Virus record (IMG/VR): IMGVR_UViG_3300033146_001281
Span: 1-34,189 of that record
From: a virus
Length of the DNA stretch: 34,189 nucleotides
Strand: one strand, 5' to 3'
Within the stretch, counting starts at the first letter, position 1. The number at the start of each line of letters is the position of its first letter. The notes under the pieces are model-generated. The model saw nothing but the letters and a program-made list of their open reading frames with translations, did not search any database and was not told the DNA's origin. Both the position numbers and the translations under genes were made by a program. Shown here piece after piece: positions 22,956-31,266 of the stretch.

Positions 22956-25145
22956 TTATTTTAAAAAATTCATAATCGTATTTGGCTGTTCAACCAATAG
23001 ATTATATAATATCTTTTCTAACACATTAACAACGATAGAATTACCAGCTTGTTTATATCTTTGAGTATCAGATATTCCGTGTTTCATACACAAATCGTGT
23101 TTTTCATCAGAAAAACCCATTAATCTCCAACATTCTTTAGGGGTCAATCTACGAACCCTACCAATCACATCAATACCATTATAGTCAACATATAGCCCTG
23201 TTTTAGACCCCATACCTCCACCATCTTTAATGGTTTTACTCAACCCATTAACATCATATACCCTGGTCGATTCAGAGTCTTTACCTATAACCCCTAATTG
23301 TTTCAACTCAATAAATGATTGCTCGATAGTAGGTGACCCAGTTAACGCACCCACACATTGATTTTTCTTTATAACTACATCTTTATCTCTTCTATGACAA
23401 TAATCTTTACCTGATAACATATTAGAGCGTCTCATCCGTTTGGCATTATCAGTTCGTTGCTCGGTCAAAGGAAATGCATCAATTATGACATTAGAATCTG
23501 TCAAGTCATTACACGGAGTATATTTGTCAAATAATTTAAAATCTTTTAATGTAATATCTTTAATGTAATATTTATCATCCACATCTACATCTAACATATC
23601 CTTTAATTTAATTTTAACAGTCTCTTTCTCTGGAAAAGTATAATATTCATTTAAATCTTCACGTATGCTTATAACAAATACACGTTCCCTATTTTGAGGT
23701 ATCCCAAAGTCTTTAGAGTTTAATATTTTATAATAATTAACATATCCCATTTTATTAAGTGATTTAATCCACTTATCAAAATCAGATTTGAAAGATTTTG
23801 ATAATATATTCTTAACATTTTCAGCAATCATGTATTTTGGTTTATGTTTGTTAGCAACATTCATTGCTTGCCACAATAAAGAACTTCTAGTACCACTATC
23901 CTCAATAAACCCTTTTTTATTACCAGCTATAGAAATATCCTGACAATTCTTAACAATTACACCATTTATAGTATACGAATGGTCATCACCAACAGTTAGA
24001 TTATAAACTGTATCGGTATAATCTTCATTCTTCACATTAATAACAGGATACCATATATATCCATCATCATAAAACGCATTTTTAAATGTTTTAACATCTT
24101 TTTTAAATGTTATGATATACATATTATTATCATTTTCAACAATAACAGGTGTACAATAAACCTCCTCAATTAATTTAGAAATCTCATATGTTAATATTTC
24201 ACTATTGAATTTGATAGAATATGACATATCATCATTTATTAAAGCTGTTCCATCAATAATAAAGCTATCAATAAATCCATCGATAAATGACTTTTTATTA
24301 TTATAATCCTCTAACCAAATATCACGAGGTAATGTTTCACCTGTGAATGTGATATTTTTCAATGAATCATAAATCCAATCATCATCAATTATAAATTCAG
24401 TTAATCCAGAAACATCAATATTACTATATGAAATGTTCAATATTTTTAAAATATTTGAAATATGTTTCTTTTCTTCTTTATCATCAACCAAACAAGTTAT
24501 TTTAACACCAGATTCAATAACTCCTAAATTATTATATTTAAAATTATTATTAAATATTCTACCTATAAACCACGAATATTCAATACTAAACAAGTTATCA
24601 TTTCTATTAGTTTCTTTTTTAGGAATTACGCTTCCAATATAATAATCATTAGTTAACAATTCAGCATTCACCCATACTGGATGTTCTAAATTTCCATTAT
24701 TTTTTTTTCGAGCATAGAATGGATGGTCTTTTGTTGTTTCAATATTAGGACAACACATAGACTTAACGGTATAAATACCTTCATTTGGCTTATAACCTGT
24801 AAATGTAACCTCTTGCATATTTCGACCGTGTGTAACAACTAAATCACCCTTTCTTATATCTACAATTTTTTTCATCCCAACATTTGTTTTAACTAACATA
24901 TCACCAGTAAAACAAGGAAACCCATAAGTCATTAAATCAAAATCAGGTATTTTTGAAATATCAACTTTAGAAATGTCACCTAAATTTTTTTCAATTGGTA
25001 TATTGTGAATTAAAGAGTAAGATTCGATGGCATATTTATCAATTTCACAAAAGTTAACTATTTCATAATCCAAATCTAAGTTAGTCATTGCTTGCTCAAA
25101 AGAGCCAATTCCTGAAAAAAGAGATAATACTTTTATTTTATTCAT
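22956..25145 (-). CDS. Cytosine-C5 DNA methyltransferase interrupted by an intein at the catalytic PC motif
   Basis: The precursor has 729 residues; removing the intein (78-400) leaves 406. Extein motifs: VLSLFSGIGSFEQAM (I), NFCEIDKYAIESY (II), DLMTYGFP/CQDISIAG (IV, catalytic Cys401), AENVKNILS (VI, ENV), GIPQNRERVFVISI (VIII), RRLTPKECWRLMGF (IX), YKQAGNSIVVNVL (X). It transfers methyl from AdoMet to C5 of cytosine; the target sequence is unknown. The catalytic cysteine is also the intein's +1 nucleophile, so the enzyme cannot be active before splicing. It overlaps the upstream radical SAM gene by 8 bases. GGGGGAAAAAG precedes the ATG. Confidence 0.95.
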   Translation of the reverse strand: MNKIKVLSLFSGIGSFEQAMTNLDLDYEIVNFCEIDKYAIESYSLIHNIPIEKNLGDISKVDISKIPDFDLMTYGFPCFTGDMLVKTNVGMKKIVDIRKGDLVVTHGRNMQEVTFTGYKPNEGIYTVKSMCCPNIETTKDHPFYARKKNNGNLEHPVWVNAELLTNDYYIGSVIPKKETNRNDNLFSIEYSWFIGRIFNNNFKYNNLGVIESGVKITCLVDDKEEKKHISNILKILNISYSNIDVSGLTEFIIDDDWIYDSLKNITFTGETLPRDIWLEDYNNKKSFIDGFIDSFIIDGTALINDDMSYSIKFNSEILTYEISKLIEEVYCTPVIVENDNNMYIITFKKDVKTFKNAFYDDGYIWYPVINVKNEDYTDTVYNLTVGDDHSYTINGVIVKNCQDISIAGNKKGFIEDSGTRSSLLWQAMNVANKHKPKYMIAENVKNILSKSFKSDFDKWIKSLNKMGYVNYYKILNSKDFGIPQNRERVFVISIREDLNEYYTFPEKETVKIKLKDMLDVDVDDKYYIKDITLKDFKLFDKYTPCNDLTDSNVIIDAFPLTEQRTDNAKRMRRSNMLSGKDYCHRRDKDVVIKKNQCVGALTGSPTIEQSFIELKQLGVIGKDSESTRVYDVNGLSKTIKDGGGMGSKTGLYVDYNGIDVIGRVRRLTPKECWRLMGFSDEKHDLCMKHGISDTQRYKQAGNSIVVNVLEKILYNLLVEQPNTIMNFLK
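23946..24914 (-). other. Intein with decayed LAGLIDADG domain in the C5 methyltransferase (residues 78-400)
   Basis: It begins CFTGDMLVKTNVGMKKIVDI (block A), has IETTKDHPFYAR (block B), TVYNLTVGDDHSYTING (block F) and ends VIVKN/C (block G). The penultimate residue is Lys, not the usual His. The central 180 residues resemble a LAGLIDADG endonuclease, but the two helices (YSWFIGRIFNNN and FIDGFIDSFIIDG) lack normal catalytic Asp placement, so cutting activity is probably lost. Total 323 residues. Confidence 0.9.
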
Positions 25146-26274
25146 CTTTTTCCCCCAATGCCCATAATAAATTAGGTTTATTTATTTGGTCTTGTTTGCA
25201 AGCCTCACCTATTGTTAAACCATCAAATTTAGTACTTCTAGTGAAATTAATATTACACTTTTGCAATTCTAAAGATTGATGATTAGTTCCACCGTGTAAC
25301 CTACATCTTGCATCACTTCCCAATATTTTATAATCCCTTAATACTGATGTTCCACAACATTCACACCCATTACCAACTTTATAATTGTGATTATCACCAT
25401 TATAAAATTCCAATTCATATTTTTTAGATAATTCAACACAAATATCTAGAAATTCTTCTTTATGTTCATTTGATAATTCATAATCAGAACCTGTTTTATT
25501 GAGTTCTTTTTTATAAAAATCTCTTATATTAATATCTAAATAATCACCAATCTCTTGAATCAACTTTTGTTCAGTTTTAGGCATAGCAACCCTAACTTTC
25601 AGACCTTCGGTCATAAAACCCCAACAACCAACATCTTTTGATGCAATTAAAATATCTTCAATATCAGTAAGTATCCTAGGATATATGAAAGGTTGGACCC
25701 TTATAAAAACCTTTATACCCATATCTGTTAATTTTTTAATAGCTGACATTCTTCTTTTTGGGGAAATTGCATTTGGTTCCAATATTTTAGCATATTCCTC
25801 ATCCATAGTTGTTACAGTTACATTAATAGTCCAATTTGGATTATCAAAATCACCAGCATATCCAGCTAATACCTCTGGATTTTTAGTGGATACTTGAACA
25901 GGATAATCTATATCGTCTAATATTTTTAACACATTATATGTAATTTTCTCATCTGTTTCTATAAAAGGAAAAGGGTCAGCAGTAGCACCTATTTTTAAGG
26001 GGATTCTCTCTTTAAAAGCAACCTCCTCTGCGTGGTTATAATCATAATCTTTATTAATAGTTCTATTGACCCAATTCTGAAACAAGTCAGCTCTCAATCC
26101 AATTAAATATGAAAATTCTTTATGTATAGAGTTTCGTCTTGAGAAAGTAGTAATATCACGAGCGAAACAATATTTACAATTATAAGTGCAACCTCTATAT
26201 GTATCCATATGATATGGAACAGGACATATAAGAAATTGCGATGTTAAACTAGGCTTCCAATTTCTTAATTCCAT
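25138..26274 (-). CDS. Radical SAM enzyme of the SplB-like group
   Basis: A 378-residue protein. TYRGCTYNCKYCFAR (25-39) holds the CxxxCxxC motif that binds the radical-generating 4Fe-4S cluster. GATADPFPFIETDEK, PVQVSTKNPEVLA and IRVQPFIYPRI follow the SPL-like (spore photoproduct lyase-related) pattern. A C-terminal cluster GNGCECCGTSV...ARCRLHGG could bind a second metal or Fe-S centre. The chemistry is not predictable; DNA repair or base modification would fit, since it overlaps the C5 methyltransferase (8 bases) and the dNMP kinase (26 bases). GGAGAGATAG precedes the ATG. Family assignment is firm, role open. Confidence 0.85.
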   Translation of the reverse strand: MELRNWKPSLTSQFLICPVPYHMDTYRGCTYNCKYCFARDITTFSRRNSIHKEFSYLIGLRADLFQNWVNRTINKDYDYNHAEEVAFKERIPLKIGATADPFPFIETDEKITYNVLKILDDIDYPVQVSTKNPEVLAGYAGDFDNPNWTINVTVTTMDEEYAKILEPNAISPKRRMSAIKKLTDMGIKVFIRVQPFIYPRILTDIEDILIASKDVGCWGFMTEGLKVRVAMPKTEQKLIQEIGDYLDINIRDFYKKELNKTGSDYELSNEHKEEFLDICVELSKKYELEFYNGDNHNYKVGNGCECCGTSVLRDYKILGSDARCRLHGGTNHQSLELQKCNINFTRSTKFDGLTIGEACKQDQINKPNLLWALGEKDE

Positions 26275-26977
26275 CTATCTCTCCATTTATTTCATCATAT
26301 ATATAAGATACAATTTTATTAATACGAGATTCATCCATTAAATCTAATTCCAACTTATTTGGTTTTATTGATGTATTTTTAAAAATATCTTCATCGAAGA
26401 TATGTATTTTATCAAAAAACTCATTATATATTGGACCTTTGTTATATATATTTTTAAGAATGTTATTCAGTTTTATTTTAAACTTTGACCCCATAGCATC
26501 AAAACGAAGTTTTGAATCATTAGTCTCTTCTAAATCATCTTTAATTTTATGTATAAATATAAAGTTAAAAAAATCACTTGGTTTTATATTTAAATCCAAA
26601 AACATATTTTTATACATTTTAATAATCTCTTTATCTATTCTCCACCCATAATCACCACCTTCACCTTGATAAATCAAGCTAGAGATTAGAAAACGGTCAA
26701 TCAATACTACATCAGTACCCTTATCTATTTCGGAGCGTAGAAACGATGTTTCCTCTTTTATAAGCATATTTAAAAATTCAATTTTAAGTTTATGATTATA
26801 CTTATTTTCTGTTAATGTTAATTTTTTAAACACATCAGTGTTACATAATTCATCAGATGGAAAATGTATATTAGAATATTTTATATCTAATTTCTCCAAT
26901 TCGCCTGATTTTATTACTTTATCTAATGTCCAAGTTTTACCTGTATTATCTAAACCATCAATTCCACAAATCTTCAT
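26249..26977 (-). CDS. tmk: Thymidylate kinase-like dNMP kinase
   Basis: A 242-residue protein; start at 26977 (MKICGIDGLDNTGKTWTLDK) after GGAGGTTGAA. P-loop GLDNTGKT (8-15), DVVLIDRFLISSLIYQGEGG with the DR-x motif of thymidylate kinases, and a lid-like basic segment (about 155-175). It would phosphorylate dTMP (or another dNMP) to the diphosphate. Longer than the common 205-215 residues, with an added C-terminal region. It overlaps the radical SAM gene by 26 bases, implying co-expression. Substrate preference could have shifted toward a modified nucleotide, but nothing in the motifs shows it. Confidence 0.82.
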   Translation of the reverse strand: MKICGIDGLDNTGKTWTLDKVIKSGELEKLDIKYSNIHFPSDELCNTDVFKKLTLTENKYNHKLKIEFLNMLIKEETSFLRSEIDKGTDVVLIDRFLISSLIYQGEGGDYGWRIDKEIIKMYKNMFLDLNIKPSDFFNFIFIHKIKDDLEETNDSKLRFDAMGSKFKIKLNNILKNIYNKGPIYNEFFDKIHIFDEDIFKNTSIKPNKLELDLMDESRINKIVSYIYDEINGEIDGIKKLEA

Positions 26978-27067
26978 TTCAACCTCCATTAATTAAATAT
27001 ATAAATAATTCCATTATCAACTATTTTTTCATATTGAATATATAATAAAAACACCAAACATTCAATA

Positions 27068-27376
27068 TTAACTTATTATCTTTTTTAAAAAAAACACTTT
27101 AAACACATCATCTTTTCTGCTGACTATAGATTCTATCCGAATATTTAATATAACAGCATACATTTTAACAATTTTAGTCATCATACTTAATGACATATTT
27201 GTATTTGATATAAGCTTAGATATTTTTTTAAAACTACATTCAAAAAAACTTTCAATATTTTTATATATGATATTAGTAGGTGATAGTTGCCAATAAAAAT
27301 ATAATTCATCTAAAAAAAACAATTTAAAACTATTAAGATATATCATATTTTCTTTATCTGACATTCTATTATTCAT
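27068..27376 (-). CDS. Hypothetical protein downstream of the sliding clamp
   Basis: A 102-residue, helical protein (MNNRMSDKENMIYLNSFKLF...), rich in Phe, Tyr, Lys and Ser. It starts 11 bases after the clamp gene's stop; no strong ribosome-binding site is visible, so translation may depend on coupling to the clamp gene. The hydrophobic end (DDVFKVFFLKKIIS) could be a clamp-binding peptide, a speculation from position only. In T4, small regulators lie near gene 45, but I see no sequence match. Confidence 0.55.
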   Translation of the reverse strand: MNNRMSDKENMIYLNSFKLFFLDELYFYWQLSPTNIIYKNIESFFECSFKKISKLISNTNMSLSMMTKIVKMYAVILNIRIESIVSRKDDVFKVFFLKKIIS

Positions 27377-27387
27377 TGTTTTGTATG

Positions 27388-28143
27388 CTATTTTACTAAC
27401 ATATTAGTGAAATAATATTTTAAATCATTATCCATATTTTTAAAATTAATAAGTGTACTTTCATTCTTATTACCAATCATACAATAAGAAACATCATATT
27501 CATCAACACTCTTTTCTAATTTAGAAAACAACTCAAATCCCAAATTAAAATATAAGTCTTTAAAATTAACCTCAACATCATTAATAATCATTTCAAAAGC
27601 ATTAGTATTTGGTGATTTAGTATCAAATACCTCGATTTTGATATTTTTATCATCGATAACTTTAAAACTAATACAATCTGCATTTAAAATGCTACCAGCC
27701 TTTAAAATTTGTTTAACGTCTGATGATGAGATTGTAAAATTATTATTTCTATCACCCATATTATGTATTAGACTTTCTTCCTCTTTAACATTGACATTAA
27801 ATTTCATCAAACTTTCTTCTTGTCTTCTAAAAATAAATAACTCTTTATTATTATTATTTGATTTTTTATTATTAACTATCTTGATATATCCTTTCTTTTC
27901 AAGGTCGGTATAATCAATATATGCATCATCAAAAAGTTTATAAGTAGATATGAATGAATTAATATCATACACCGCCATATTAAAATCATCAGGAATATCG
28001 ATTACATCTGCTCTAATAAATGCAGATGACCCGATATCTTTAAGCAATACTGACCTTGTTAGATAACTAATATTATTTATTGAACTTATTGATTTTAACC
28101 GCTCAATACCTTTTTTCGAAATAGTAAAAGTTTTTTTACTCAT
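27388..28143 (-). CDS. 45: DNA polymerase sliding clamp, gp45-like
   Basis: A 251-residue protein; start at 28143 (MSKKTFTISKKGIERLKSIS) after GGAGAACCAA. DIPDDFNMAVYDINSFISTY corresponds to T4 gp45 DFDVAIYDLNGFL, and NFTISSSDVKQILKAGSILN with DCISFKVIDDKNIKIEVFD to the second-domain strands of gp45. Slightly longer than T4's 228 residues. It should form a trimeric ring that tethers the polymerase and, with a gp33-like co-activator and a sigma factor, activates late transcription. The clamp-loader genes (44/62) are not in this window. Confidence 0.85.
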   Translation of the reverse strand: MSKKTFTISKKGIERLKSISSINNISYLTRSVLLKDIGSSAFIRADVIDIPDDFNMAVYDINSFISTYKLFDDAYIDYTDLEKKGYIKIVNNKKSNNNNKELFIFRRQEESLMKFNVNVKEEESLIHNMGDRNNNFTISSSDVKQILKAGSILNADCISFKVIDDKNIKIEVFDTKSPNTNAFEMIINDVEVNFKDLYFNLGFELFSKLEKSVDEYDVSYCMIGNKNESTLINFKNMDNDLKYYFTNMLVK

Positions 28144-28158
28144 TTGGTTCTCCATCTT

Positions 28159-28545
28159 TTAATTTTTAATTTCTACGCCATCATCAGTAATTGATTTATT
28201 ATGCTCAATTGCTTTATGCATGTTATTTTTAGCTTCCTCTATGATTTCATCATTTGTTGACTTAGAATCATTCAATACCTTACTACTCATTTTTGGTATG
28301 TTTTTGCCATATTGCTTTTTCCATCTTTTATAATTAGCTCTACGCTCTGCTCTATTTTGTTTACGATTAATTATATTATTAATTGCATCTTCAAATACCA
28401 TAGAATCACCATCTCTAAATGCATCTCTTGTTTTATTGTTTTTATTAACAATAAAAACCTTACCATCTTTAATAACAGAATATGAATTAACACCTTCTTT
28501 AATTTCAATTTTCCCAATAGTTTTAATGTTTAAAATTTTACCCAT
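28159..28545 (-). CDS. Hypothetical basic protein upstream of the sliding clamp
   Basis: A 128-residue protein starting MGKILNIKTIGKIEIKEGVN at 28545 (GGAGATGGTT upstream). The first 60 residues look beta-rich (SYSVIKDGKVFIVNKNN), then a strongly basic helix NRKQNRAERRANYKRWKKQY and an acidic tail. The basic helix could bind nucleic acid. It leads the clamp gene by 15 bases under promoter P8, so a replication or transcription role is plausible but not shown. Confidence 0.65.
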   Translation of the reverse strand: MGKILNIKTIGKIEIKEGVNSYSVIKDGKVFIVNKNNKTRDAFRDGDSMVFEDAINNIINRKQNRAERRANYKRWKKQYGKNIPKMSSKVLNDSKSTNDEIIEEAKNNMHKAIEHNKSITDDGVEIKN

Positions 28546-28587
28546 AACCATCTCCTACATAATATTAATAAACCAATCAATCAATAT

Positions 28588-28616
28588 AATATATCACAAA
28601 AATGACATATTGTCAA
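28588..28616 (-). promoter_or_regulatory. Leftward promoter P8 for the clamp operon
   Basis: TTGACA (28616-28611), 17-base spacer ending TGA, TATATT (28593-28588). About 43 bases before the gene at 28545. Confidence 0.88.
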
Positions 28617-28617
28617 A

Positions 28618-29070
28618 TTATTTTTTTATAATTATCTCACCATCAATAATATCATAAATATATAATATATTATCAATATCCTTAAATATTAACTCATTAT
28701 GTGAATTAATTATGGGGATTTCTTTAATACACACATCTGTTAATAGCAACTTACCATTTTTATTAATTATATTATAATTTTTATCAATTTCAACTATACA
28801 TATACCAGATTTAAACCCAGTAGCAAAAGAATATTTATCCCCAACCATCATTCCATTAACATCAAAAAATATATGTGAAGCAATATCATCATCATCAATT
28901 ACACCGTGGAATAATTTAACAGTATTATAAAATGTTAAAAATGAAAACTCAACATTTAAAATTTTTTCATTCGTTTCTTTATTTATAGAGCCAAATTTAT
29001 CATCATTTATATCATCGACTATTATTTGATATTTGTTATCGAACTCAACAATTACATTATTACACCCCAT
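28618..29070 (-). CDS. Hypothetical beta-rich protein, weakly WG-repeat-like
   Basis: A 150-residue protein; I place the start at 29070 (MGCNNVIVEFDNKYQIIVDD) with GGAGG six bases before the ATG; the start lies inside the end of the topoisomerase gene. Segments such as FKSGICIVEIDKNYNIINKNGKLL resemble WG-type units with dG/nGk turns, as in the protein at 680, but lack the Trp-Gly pair. No catalytic motif. The overlap with the topoisomerase subunit gene suggests co-translation. Confidence 0.6.
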   Translation of the reverse strand: MGCNNVIVEFDNKYQIIVDDINDDKFGSINKETNEKILNVEFSFLTFYNTVKLFHGVIDDDDIASHIFFDVNGMMVGDKYSFATGFKSGICIVEIDKNYNIINKNGKLLLTDVCIKEIPIINSHNELIFKDIDNILYIYDIIDGEIIIKK

Positions 29071-30919
29071 CATACACCTCCATTGCACTGCTACCACCTA
29101 ACCAAACTCTTCGTTTATCTGAATTTTTCTTATTAAATAAAACATCTATGATATTATTAGTTTCATTGATATCTTCAATATTTAAAACATTATACTTCAA
29201 ATCTTGTAACATTAAAGCATATTCCTCAGGGGTTAATGACCCTAACCCTTTATTATACTCGATAGTCCAATTTTTATACTTGTGCTGTTCTTTTAAAAAA
29301 TCTTCATATTCATAAAATCTTTTAATAATTTTACCTTTTTTACAAATGATAATAGGAGATAATATTTTAATAATCCGACCCTCTTTGAATAAATGTGGAA
29401 AATAATTATAAAAAAACAACATTAACATTGAAGCGATATGGTCACCATCAACATCAGCATCCGTCAATATGGCAATTTTATCAAAATATTTTAAATCTAC
29501 ATTTTCACCAACCTTCAACCCAATAATATTCATTAAATCTGTCAATTCTTTATTTTCTAATATTTTAGACAAACTAGAATTGAAAGCATTGAGTATTTTA
29601 CCTTTTAATGGAAATAATCCGTGTTTATTTTTATTTCTAACTATTGGGAAATGAGATTTCGCTGAATCACCCTCAACTATAAATAACGTTGTTCCACGTC
29701 TATCTTTATCAACAGCATCGATAAATTGAGCAATACGCTTTACATTTTTTAAATTGCTATTTACTTTTTCCATCTTCTTTTTAATCTTATTATGTTTTAA
29801 GTTCTCAGCAATATTATCAAATTGTTCCTCGAATTTATCATATATTTTTTTAGCCACAAATTCTAAATTAATTTTAATACTATTCATATACTCTTTAATT
29901 TCTTTATCTGTATTAATTAATCTTGTTTTATTTTGGGTATCAAATTCAGGTTTTGGGAATTTGGTGACAGACAAACCAAACATAAAATTATTATTAATGT
30001 TGAAGTTTTTTATTTCAACTTTATGTTTTTTTAATATTATATTTTTAATATACTTTATAATTTCATTCTTAACATATTTTAAATGTGAACCACCTTTATA
30101 CGTATCTAATCCATTAACATAACTAATATCCGTCATATTTGAATCTGTTTTATTCAAAAATAATATATTAATACTTGGTTTAATGTATAAATAAGGGTCA
30201 GAAGAAAAACAATCCCAAATATTTTTTATAATATTTACACCATTAATCGAAAAATGTATCTTAGGATACGCAGTTCTTAGTTCAATAATTCGTTTTGTAA
30301 CAATTTTCTCTATCATAGATGGTGTAAACATTTCAACATTTTCAAAATGACTATTATCTAATTTAAATTCAACAGATGTTCCTCTTTTTTTAGACTTTGT
30401 TCTTGACGTTGTTATATCTTTTGTATTGTTAAGGCTTATTAATTTAGTATTATAAACACCATCACAACTGTTAACAATAAATTTAGTTGAGAACATATTT
30501 ACAGCACTAGCACCAACACCATTCATACCAATTGAACTATCTCTATCCCAATTAGACCCGCTTTTCAAATAACAAAATGCAAGTTCTGTTTGATATTTAC
30601 CAGTTTCTTTGTCTTTTTTAGATGAAATACCTCTACCATTATCGACAACACGTATAGTTCCATCATTCGATATAGTTATATCTATTTTTGTACTGTATTT
30701 ACCTGAGGTTTTGATATATTCATCTATAGAATTGTCTATGATTTCATATATTAATTTAAAATATCCAACATTATATTCAACATTATCAAATTTTAACATT
30801 TGATTATTATCTAATACCCACATTGGAACTACAGATGTTGAACAGCTACCTATATAAAATGCTTTTCTTAAATGTAAATGTTCAATATCACTTTTTTTTG
30901 TTATATTTGCACTTTTCAT
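29060..30919 (-). CDS. 39: Type II DNA topoisomerase, ATPase (large) subunit
   Basis: A 619-residue protein of the GyrB/T4 gp39 group. ATPase (GHKL) motifs: YEIIDNSIDEY (58-68), VVDNGRGIS (91-99), GMNGVGASAVN (131-141). Transducer, then TOPRIM: LFIVEGDSAKSHF (412-424), FPLKGKILNAF, and ILTDADVDGDHIAS (484-497), with EYNKGLGSLTPEE afterwards. In T4 itself this subunit is split into genes 39 and 60; here it is one reading frame. It pairs with the breakage-reunion subunit at 14538, 13 kb away. GAGGTAAAA precedes the ATG at 30919; promoter P9 is just upstream. Confidence 0.95.
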   Translation of the reverse strand: MKSANITKKSDIEHLHLRKAFYIGSCSTSVVPMWVLDNNQMLKFDNVEYNVGYFKLIYEIIDNSIDEYIKTSGKYSTKIDITISNDGTIRVVDNGRGISSKKDKETGKYQTELAFCYLKSGSNWDRDSSIGMNGVGASAVNMFSTKFIVNSCDGVYNTKLISLNNTKDITTSRTKSKKRGTSVEFKLDNSHFENVEMFTPSMIEKIVTKRIIELRTAYPKIHFSINGVNIIKNIWDCFSSDPYLYIKPSINILFLNKTDSNMTDISYVNGLDTYKGGSHLKYVKNEIIKYIKNIILKKHKVEIKNFNINNNFMFGLSVTKFPKPEFDTQNKTRLINTDKEIKEYMNSIKINLEFVAKKIYDKFEEQFDNIAENLKHNKIKKKMEKVNSNLKNVKRIAQFIDAVDKDRRGTTLFIVEGDSAKSHFPIVRNKNKHGLFPLKGKILNAFNSSLSKILENKELTDLMNIIGLKVGENVDLKYFDKIAILTDADVDGDHIASMLMLFFYNYFPHLFKEGRIIKILSPIIICKKGKIIKRFYEYEDFLKEQHKYKNWTIEYNKGLGSLTPEEYALMLQDLKYNVLNIEDINETNNIIDVLFNKKNSDKRRVWLGGSSAMEVYDGV

Positions 30920-30949
30920 TTTTACCTCTTAAAATATACCAATAATAAT

Positions 30950-30978
30950 ACTATATCAAATAATTATAACATTGTCAA
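30950..30978 (-). promoter_or_regulatory. Leftward promoter P9 for the topoisomerase large subunit
   Basis: TTGACA (30978-30973), 17-base spacer ending TGA, TATAGT (30955-30950), about 30 bases from the start codon. Confidence 0.85.
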
Positions 30979-31014
30979 ATTTATTTTAGAATTTTTATTT
31001 ATAATGATTAATAA

Positions 31015-31266
31015 TTATATTCGTTCTAATTTATTAATGATATACATTTTTGAACATTTTTTACATTTAACAGTTGTTTCTGCAACATCATCCTCACCAT
31101 AAAAATATACTCTAATTACACCTCTAAAGAAATTTTCAATAGGAGTAGTATCATTGTCTTCTTTTGAAGAATTGTCAAAGTCATTTAAATTATATTTTAC
31201 TACTGTATTACAATAAGGACACTTTGAATTTAAAACAAAATCAAATTTACCACTAACTTTTCTCAT
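31015..31266 (-). CDS. Small zinc-ribbon protein
   Basis: An 83-residue protein starting MRKVSGKFDFVLNSKCPYCN at 31266, with GGAGG six bases upstream. Two CxxC pairs (CPYC, CKKC), about 50 residues apart, should bind one zinc. The segment between them is acidic with a strand-rich FRGVIRVYFYGED. It overlaps the end of the gp46-like gene by 14 bases. A nucleic-acid or protein-binding accessory role in recombination or transcription is possible; no specific match. Confidence 0.65.
   Translation of the reverse strand: MRKVSGKFDFVLNSKCPYCNTVVKYNLNDFDNSSKEDNDTTPIENFFRGVIRVYFYGEDDVAETTVKCKKCSKMYIINKLERI

Noticed and set aside
30878-31102. Rightward frame across the topoisomerase promoter region
   Set aside because: Runs antisense to two well-supported genes and the promoter P9; hydrophobic, low-complexity translation typical of AT-rich shadows.
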